Program-made: the position numbers and the translations under genes | Part shown: positions 55,828 through 64,000 of the stretch, piece by piece | Layout: each line of letters begins with the position of its first letter | How positions within the stretch are numbered: position 1 is the first letter of the stretch | DNA from: Glossina fuscipes | Taxonomy: Eukaryota > Arthropoda > Insecta > Diptera > Glossinidae | Direction of reading: 5' to 3' | Length of the DNA stretch: 64,000 bases | Assembly (NCBI RefSeq): GCF_014805625.2 | Contig: NW_023998414.1 | Location: forward strand, 23,894,029-23,958,028 | Notes under the pieces: generated by a model | What the model saw: only the letters and a program-made list of their open reading frames with translations | Databases searched by the model: none | Told to the model about the DNA's origin: nothing

Positions 55828-58800
55828 GCTGCTGTTATTGTTTTAATAATGGAAAGTAAATAAATGTCGCCAATTTTCAAACAGTTTACGTAAAGGCCCG
55901 TTCGTGTACGATTGTACGACGAATACCGTTGTTATAGGTGACGAGTTTTAAAGATTCGGCCTAAACCGAATATTGTTTTCGTCTTGTTTAAACATATATA
56001 AATGTATTAATTTTTCATGGCACATTTCAATTTGTACAATAATTAATTCAGCAACAACAACAGCAACAACAACAACGAACATATGATTGTCATTTGATGT
56101 CTGATTGCAGGCCGTTTTTTAAACATTTAAGCGTATGAACAGTGGTGAAAAAGTATAAAAAATTGTTCAAAATATTTACAATTAATGTCGAAAAATCAAA
56201 TACATAAGCAAATTATGATTAAGTTAAGGAATATTGTTTTTGCGCTAAACTGATGATGGATGACATCTATAAAAAACAAATTCATCTGGAATTTACGAAA
56301 AATATTTTAAAAAGATTCTGCTTAAGTATATCGTTCTGTAGGCATTGATTTAATCTTACCGAAGTATTATTTACAATTGCCTTCGAAAGTGACTTAAATA
56401 AGTTGGTGATTAAGTTGTTCAACGCTCTCTAAGAAAAGTAATTTTTAAACATTTCACTTATTGGTCGAACATCCGTTCGTATATTTAGATATTAAGATAT
56501 TTTCATTCACGAACTTGATTACGTTTCTGTTATTCGCTTGCGTTAGATTAATTCATCGCCATAGAAAAAAACTATTGTTTGAGTTTCGCTAAATAATTCT
56601 TATAAATATTGATGGAAAAAATGCTTAAATATTGTCTCTTGTTTGTTTATAGATGGTGATGACACAAACAAACATAGACTTTGCATGAAATCATTTTGAT
56701 ATCGATCACTAATAGACGCGGTGTATATTTATTTGGGCAAAATAATTGCAACGTCCAGGAGGAAATTTCAGAAACCTCATGAACTATAATTTTGATTAGC
56801 GTCAAATTTTGAGCTGATTAAAGCATATCCGTCTGATCATCTGTCACGATTTTATAATGTCTGTTATGAATATTCTCCTGGCCGTAAAAACGAAGCTATC
56901 AAGTTAAAATTTGGCTGAAATATTAGAAATTCTTGCAAATAGGTTCGTATTGAAAATGGGTCGAATCGGTCGAAGGACACGGCTACACTACTACGTAACA
57001 TGAGTACCGATTTGTGTTTCTTAAAGAAGTAAAAAAAAATTGATTTTTTGCTTATTACTCATACATAAACTACAGCAGATAAATGTACAACAATTTTAAG
57101 TATATTTTAGGGACGATGCCGTAGTACCTTTAAAGCAATTGCAAAAAATCGGGAACGACAATTCAATTTTACAATGGGTCATAATTTCATTTCATCAAGA
57201 ATAAATTCTTGGCTACGTTTATTCAAAATTCGCGTTTTAAAGTAATTAGTTTCTTAACTCCCAGCTTTGATGGGAATTTCCAAATCTGTTTACGAATTAG
57301 TTAGTTAATGGCTGGAAACACATGAAAAGCCGTAAGGTGACGATGTTGTGTTAAACACCCGAGCATATAATTGCTATAAGTAGTCAAAAATTTTACTTTT
57401 TTTTCCTATTTATTCATTGATCTCATCTAATGAGGGAATTAAGTCCAAGGCCCTACAAAATCTTGCCTTAAGTTTTAAATAGTACGGTTAGAATGTTGAT
57501 CTCCTCATTTATAAATTGCATTAGCTGGAAATGAGCTACAATGCTACAATGCAGAAAGAGCATTAAAAAGTAAACGCTGCAAGTGAGTAATAATAAATTA
57601 AGTACCATACCGTCGTAACGTTTCGTATACTTAGGTCAATCAATTAGGTTACCTTAGGTTAACCACAAAAATATATATAATTTCGTAGAGGATATAATAG
57701 GGTGGAAATTGCAATCGTAGCCAAATAATGACCATAATTCATAACCGTTCGAATATCAAGAAAAAAAAGGAAAACAAAGATCTGGCGACAGCCATCTTAT
57801 CTCGTATGTAACCTGGCAAGAGTAATACCGAGCGTTGAGGTTGAACATTCATATTGATTGTAAGGTTAAATATATTCTTCAAAGCCGCTGGTTAATTTAG
57901 AAGAGCCCCGAAGTATAATTTCCGAGTCAATTGAAAGAATTAATGCTTATAGGGGAAACCAACTTAAAACGGACAATATCGAAGATGAATGCGAAAATAT
58001 GAATTCGCTTCTATATTTCAGCCCAGGTACCCATTGAGATTTTATTCAAGCAACGTAAGATGTTTTCCTAAATCATCTGCTTTAGGCTATAGAAAAATAT
58101 TGCATAATTCTGCCGCCAAGCGATCATAGGCTGCCTTAAGCTCATAAAGCTTAGTCAATGTGCTTGAATGGCTCAAGTCTGATACGTAGACCAGTCTAGT
58201 AGGCAAACTATAAAAAATCTTGTTTATACTTGTATACTTGGTCCTAAGGTACATATTATTAAAATTGTTTTTAAGCATTTATTTTTACCATGCAGCACAA
58301 TATGCTATCTTATAATTAACTACTCTTGGGTAGTTTAGTATATAGTTATGGAGCGTCCGCACGTTTAAGAAGATTTCAAGTATTTTTGTTATTTTCCTCG
58401 CCATTATAATGCTTTACATGGCAGTCTAGTAAATAAAGGAAATGAAAAAAGTCTGTTAAGGGGCACGGCTGATGCAAAAAAGATTTAATCCGAAATGAGA
58501 TATTGCAAAGATCTATTCTTACGTTCGTCGGATATTGATTTGTGCCGGAAAAACACAAACCTTATTGATGTGGGTTGATATATAAGTGCAAGTGGTATAA
58601 GTGCGTTATTTAAAATAACGCGTAAATAAGGGTCAAAAAGTTAAAACAAAAATTTGATTGAAACACACATCAAAATGTCTTACGTGCTTTTGACGTCATC
58701 TCAAATTAAAAAATTTTTGGTTTTTTTTTTTTTTTACCTAAAATCTAAGTTAAGTGGATTTTTGAATTTGTATATATATTTATTTATTCATTTTTAAATG

Positions 58801-59657
58801 CACTGCTTCTTCTCGCTTAAATAAATATCTTAACGGTATTAGTAATATATTGTTGTTTTTGTTGTTGTTGTTTTTGTTGTTGTTGTTATTGCAATAATGA
58901 ATATCATTTTTGCGGAATGCGTGATACGACTCAATTATTTGATTGTTTTATTACCCTTTTCGCAGTCGAATAAATTTGATTTGCAATTGGAAATTTTAAA
59001 TTATTTTCTACTCATTAATTGTTTTCTTTAAAATTATGATTTTTTCATATTTCATTTTAAATGTTTTTCAAGAGAGAGATTAATTTTTTGTAATCTTTAA
59101 TCCACTGTATTAGATTAATAATGCGTAACGTAATGTTTTTGCGTGTATGTTTCGGTGTATATATATACATATATGTATATGTAAGTGCAGTTTGGGTGCT
59201 TGATCAATATTCATACACTTGCAACATATACAGCAACGCACACACACACACAATCAGCAAAAGTAAATTCCTTTGCTTCGCATACCATCAATAAATGATT
59301 TTTTTTGTTTTTTTTTTTTTTATTATTTACTTTATAATTAAATGCATTTTCTTTTCTTTTTTTTTTTTTTTTTTTAGTTTGCCGCTGATGGCTGACTAGT
59401 TGGTTGTTGTAAGCGTTTATTGTTTTTGTTGCTTTTTATCGAGATTTTTTGTTATTTGCTTTTATAAATTTTGCCGCATATTTGTGCGTTTGTTTTGCTG
59501 CTAATGTTATTGCTTTTCATGTTGTTGTTGTTGTTGCTTCTTTTCATTGCTTATTTTGAACAACAATTGATCAGAGAGCTGTATTGCCGCGCTAGAGCTG
59601 TAAGTGGTTAGTGGGTCAATTGCCTGCCAATGCTGCTGGCAATAGTACCAATACTGG

Positions 59658-59700
59658 CAGCAGCAGCAGCAGCAACAACAACAATAATAACAACAACAGC
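59658..59700. repeat. opa-like CAG/CAA/AAT repeat
   Basis: Five CAG units followed by CAA and AAT units, in a locally less AT-rich island (59570-59720). Confidence 0.9.
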
Positions 59701-60014
59701 GGGCAGTCAGTATAGCACAAAATCAATAGAAAAGTGTCATAATATGACAATTCAAAGATATTCCAGATACTCCCCATATAAATTGAAAAATGAAAGAAAT
59801 GATAACTTTTATAAATAAACTCGACGATGTGGGTGTGGGTATGGGACGCCGTGTACTTAGAAATATTAGATGATTGCACGAGTTCGTGAAAATGAACACT
59901 TGTATTTAATATAATTTGTCTCTCTGACAAAATGCCATTTATTAATCAAGAACGTGCTATCCATCATTATTGCAGTTAATTAATTTTCTCCCAAGTTGCA
60001 TTGATTTATATCAA

Positions 60015-60030
<16 letters not shown>

Positions 60031-60045
<15 letters not shown>

Positions 60046-60062
60046 CCCACACACACACACAA
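60031..60062. repeat. (CA)n microsatellite
   Basis: CA dinucleotides with one CCC interruption, between A-rich runs. Confidence 0.9.
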
Positions 60063-60916
60063 AAAAAGGCGTGACTTTCCTTCGGGGAGAATCACTTAAG
60101 GTAGTTTTTAACTTCTTTTGAGAAAATCAACCCTTTTTTTTTTTAATATTCAAGCAAATGAAAGGCTAAAGAGAAACCAGATCAGAGAATTACAGTCTGA
60201 CGGCCCAAAGAAGCCAAATTACAGTCCGAGAAGAGTAAACCCTAAATTATAAAATACAGTTTCACACTATTGTGGGTGCAAGTTGACATCGTTTCGATTA
60301 ATCAAGTTGGCTTTTCAATATAAAATTCAATTATGTGGAAGACAATCCAGAGAAAAAGCGAAAAGAAAACATTTATTTGTAGCTCCATTAGACATGCATA
60401 GGAGCATTTTCATCCAATTCAATGTTTGCTTGATTTTGCACGATTTTACATTTGCAATTCCCCGCTTTTGGATTCTTTGAATTAATTACATCATTACATA
60501 CAAGCGAGTTTTCAACTCTACTTCTTACTTGCGATCTACGAAATGTACGTTTTGCCCCCAGGCGAGAGGAAAGATAGGTTTGTGTCATGTTAACGAATCG
60601 TATGAAATTCACATATGACTGAGTATTGAGATAAACTTTCTAAGGTAAAACTAACGAGAATTGTCGAGTTGTCTCTCTGCAAACTCCTCAGTGGCAATCG
60701 TTATCATATTCGGAAGGCTGCCCATAACGATTAGAGTGTAAATTATATTTAATCGTCTGTAGTATAGTACAGTAGTAGTAGGAACAAGCTTAAAATAAAC
60801 GTCATGGATATATTTTAATTCGGTTCGAGTCATGGAATGGAATGAAAAAACTTAATGTAATATTTCATCTTCAACGATGAGAGATGAGTGCTATCTCTGT
60901 ACGGAAATTGATTTTG

Positions 60917-60943
60917 TGTGTGTGTGTATGTGTGTGTGTGTAT
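60917..60943. repeat. (GT)n microsatellite
   Basis: GT dinucleotides interrupted once by TATG. Confidence 0.9.
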
Positions 60944-61645
60944 GTGTTTACATTATGGCTAATGAAGCATTTAAATAACTAAAAGTTAATAATGTGATTG
61001 CGAAGTGCAGACAAAAGTGTTTGCTTCAGTCATTTAAGAAAATCGGGCACGAACTTTTGCAATCATTTAATAATGCATTAATTTTTTTTTTTTTTTTCTT
61101 AATTAAATAAAATAAAAAAAGGTGCAGCGGCTGAGATCGCAACCTTTAATACTTCATATCACATAAATCAGTTCAACATAACAAAAAAAAAAAAATCTTT
61201 AACATATTTTTTTAATTTTAATTTCCATAAATTCCTTATATACAATAAATTTCCAATCGTTCGGTATTGTTTCAATTAAAATTCATTTAACAAGTTATAA
61301 ATAAACCATTAATATCTATTTCAAGTGAATTAAGAAAAAAATGAGATAAAAACTTACAAAAATATATTTATATATCTATATATATATATATATATGAAAA
61401 ATTGTTTACTCCGCGATATCTTTTGATCGCTAGATATCGACAAGAAAGAAACAACAATTAATTGACTTTTATCTTGAATGCTTACGAAAATGGTCATGAG
61501 TTTTAATTACTATAATTTTCATATGGTTGTTGTTTGGTTAGTAAGTACATCTCATCTATCAATTTGATTAGCATACTGACGATAAATTTGTCATATATAT
61601 TATTAAAAAAATCGATGACTACGTAAGCATTTAAGTTATATTCGG

Positions 61646-61678
61646 TGAGAGAGAGAGAGAGAGGGGGGGGGGGGGGGG
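61646..61678. repeat. (GA)n followed by a 16-G run
   Basis: About nine GA units pass directly into sixteen consecutive G, the only long G run in the window. Confidence 0.95.
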
Positions 61679-64000
61679 TGGTTGTTGATATTTGTTATAA
61701 ACAAAACAAAACTTTTAAAAAGATAAGAAAAAATGTGAAGCATTGCTGTCAACAGCAAGGAATCAAGCCACAATAAGGCGATACAACACGCTCCCTTTAC
61801 GTAAGATTCGCTTTAAAATATCGGTTTTTTTCCTTAACAATCGCATGGCATTTACCAATGCAACTATAGGAAAGTAGGTATTTTCAAAAGATTTTTTTAT
61901 TCATTTCCATTTATTAAGTAACTAAAAAGCCTTAGGGCGATTACCTAATTACATAGATACATATCGTGGGCAAGAAGAAATTATAACCTAAATAAGTATA
62001 CAAGTCGGCTAGATGGGCGCCAATGATGACCACCTTGCTCAATCAACTCTCTGTAATCAGCAATTCCTACTAGCAGCAAAATACACCTTATGAGGTTAGC
62101 AGTGCAGTCGATTTTCTTGTAAACGTATTTAAGGAATTATTGAAAACTTCGGACTTAGTGGTAAGGCATAAAGATGACAGGTTCGGTCTATTCGATTTAG
62201 AGAACTGCATATGTTCGGTTAGAAGGCTTTCGGATCGAATTTAAATGTTTTCAGAGAAGTAGATAAGCAGCCTGAAGCAGCCGAAGGAGCAGATATGATT
62301 TCTCAACTGGGCGCTACAAACAACACGTTTTATACGGCTAACGATGCTTCGAAGCCTATTTGAGTTATACCTTGGGTAATCAGAAACGACTTTAATACAA
62401 AAGTTAACCTACGTCATGAGGAGGGGATGCGCAATGGTATGTTTAAACAGATATAAATTTAGATTGTACAGTTTTGGGAGCGTAAGAGCAGCTTTAGCAA
62501 AGCCATTGTTAATTTGGTGGCCTAAATTGAGTTTGCGATCAAGACATTTTTATATTGAGCTTGAATGACCCAACACGGTGAGAATTGAAGAATACGACTT
62601 TAGTCTTACTAGAGTTATAGAAATTTTTATTTAAGAACATCTTGAAAGATGTCGCTTTTAATAAAAAAAATCGTTTAATTAATTTTCGGAAGTCTTCAAC
62701 TTCAACCGTAGCCTGCCAAAATTTAAATTCATTACGATTGTTGGTTGACACGTTGCTAAAATCTTAATGACATTATTTTTTCGTAAATGCAAATTTCATC
62801 TTTTCATTAAACATTTTCATGGAAATAACATTTCACCGGGAAAAAATTGAGCATTGACAAGCTTCATTCTCCGTCAGAGAGAAAAATTTATCAGTAATTT
62901 GCAAACTTTAGATTATATCATACGTACGTGCAGATGATGGTTTATGCAGAACACACGTCCAAAACGGGTTAGTTTCAAAAGAGAGCAAAAAATATTTTGA
63001 AAATTGTTCTCAAGAACCAAAAAGTGCATAGATATCTAATAACGCATTCATTATTTTGCATGAAATTGTGGGCGTGGAAAAGCTATTTCTCGAATGGCTA
63101 GCACATATACATTCACAATGGAAGACAAACGAGAACCATATCAAGTCGACCAATGGAATGATGTGAAATTCGAAATGCTGCCCTATGTCTAGTCTCCGGT
63201 GACTAGTGTTTGCTTATAAATCTCAGAAAGGTACTCTAGAAGGAGAAGATTTGGATTTGTAAAATGATGATGTCATAATAGAAATTGAATCATTAATTGA
63301 GGGTTTAAATAAATCCCTCCACATGAAAAAGACTTCGCAATTGTAGAGAAGCGCGGAACGATTTTGATCGCTTTCGAACTAGCATAGACTGATGAATAAA
63401 GTCAAAGGTCTTACCTAGAATTACGCAATAATTAACCGATGTAGATATATTTCAATCTTGACCAACACGGTCCTTCCTTTTCTTTAGCGGAACATAACAC
63501 AGCGGAACACACAAACAAACTCTCCCAATTTTCACAAATAATATGACATAACCAATATTCGTGGACATTGAATAATAAAATATCTCTTGAAGATAATCGT
63601 AAGCGAGTAGAAATGTGTGTATGCATTAAAATGAAAGCGAAAGAAAATTTCATTAACTTTAAACGATTATTTATGAGGTTGATTAATTCTATTAATATTG
63701 TTACTGCAATCATTTTTGCACATTTTTTTCAAAGTCTTTCCTATGCACCCACATTTGTTTTAACATATTCTTTCAGTATTTCAATGTATATAAAGTATGC
63801 CAATATTATGACATCATTCATATTCATTAGCATTTGATCATATTCCAATAATTGTTCAAAAGGCGGTGTGTTGCTGCCGGTTAATTAAAATACAAAACAA
63901 TCTCTCAACGCTATGGCATAATTTAATAATTATCGGATCTTAAGGAAAAGGCTTTGTTAAAGCAAAAAAAAAAAAAAAAAAGAAAAGAAAAGGAAAAAAA

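Larger units (their letters stand above)
40633..64000. other. 23 kb without supportable coding exon; probable long 5' intron of trol and/or intergenic DNA
   Basis: No open frame here resembles a conserved domain. An upstream trol exon must exist because exon 1 enters in phase 1, but I could not find a signal-peptide exon ending in the required phase on the minus strand. Contents seen: at least three dispersed repeat copies, one decayed mariner fragment, many microsatellites, GTT/TGT-rich simple sequence (about 54600-54930) and an opa-like CAG/CAA/AAT tract near 59660-59700. Confidence 0.6.

Noticed and set aside
59616..59930. Minus-strand frame with fourteen leucines, possible signal or membrane segment
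   Set aside because: Poly-Leu is the reverse reading of the CAG/CAA/AAT repeat and lies at the C-terminal end of a random frame.

Overview
The window is eukaryotic, almost certainly a higher dipteran (schizophoran fly). It is strongly AT-rich and full of homopolymers and dinucleotide repeats. It carries dispersed repeats of a type I associate with fly genomes, and one large minus-strand gene with GT-AG introns. That gene is the fly perlecan gene trol (terribly reduced optic lobes), a basement-membrane heparan sulfate proteoglycan core protein. The species cannot be fixed from the sequence. The gene is recognised from domain order and not from a database match. || Layout. Transcription runs right to left, from about 40632 to 3847. 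I could place 34 internal exons (local numbers 1-34), about 9.99 kb of coding sequence or about 3329 codons. Reading phase is kept across every junction, except that four boundaries have equivalent alternatives (noted in the entries). Exons 1-18 (40632-18160) encode 20 LDL-receptor class A (LDLa) repeats, mostly one per exon in phase 1-1 exons separated by long AT-rich introns. Exons 19-20 encode a linker and the first Ig domain. Exon 21 encodes three more LDLa repeats. Exons 22-23 encode a second Ig domain and three laminin IV (domain III, L4) modules embedded in laminin-type EGF repeats. Exon 24 encodes a short unassigned segment. Exons 25-34 encode nine further Ig domains with Pro/Tyr/His-rich linkers and one RGD motif. 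The last exon in view either splices on at a strong GTGAGT donor, presumably to laminin G exons left of the window, or reads through 22 extra codons to a TAA that overlaps an AATAAA hexamer. || Not seen: the signal peptide and N-terminal exons (exon 1 starts in phase 1, so an upstream exon must exist) and the C-terminal laminin G domains. The 23 kb right of 40632 and the 3.8 kb left of 3847 hold no supportable protein-coding exon. They hold microsatellites, at least five of the seven recognised copies of a dispersed repeat (the other two lie in introns), and a decayed mariner-type transposase fragment near 52.1-52.3 kb. A 400-N assembly gap lies in the intron between exons 6 and 7. || Most interesting observations: the alternative C-terminus that would make a perlecan without laminin G domains; LDLa exon 16, whose inclusion or skipping keeps the cysteine codon that it splits; an RGD motif next to a His/Pro/Tyr-rich linker; and the orphan segment in exon 24.
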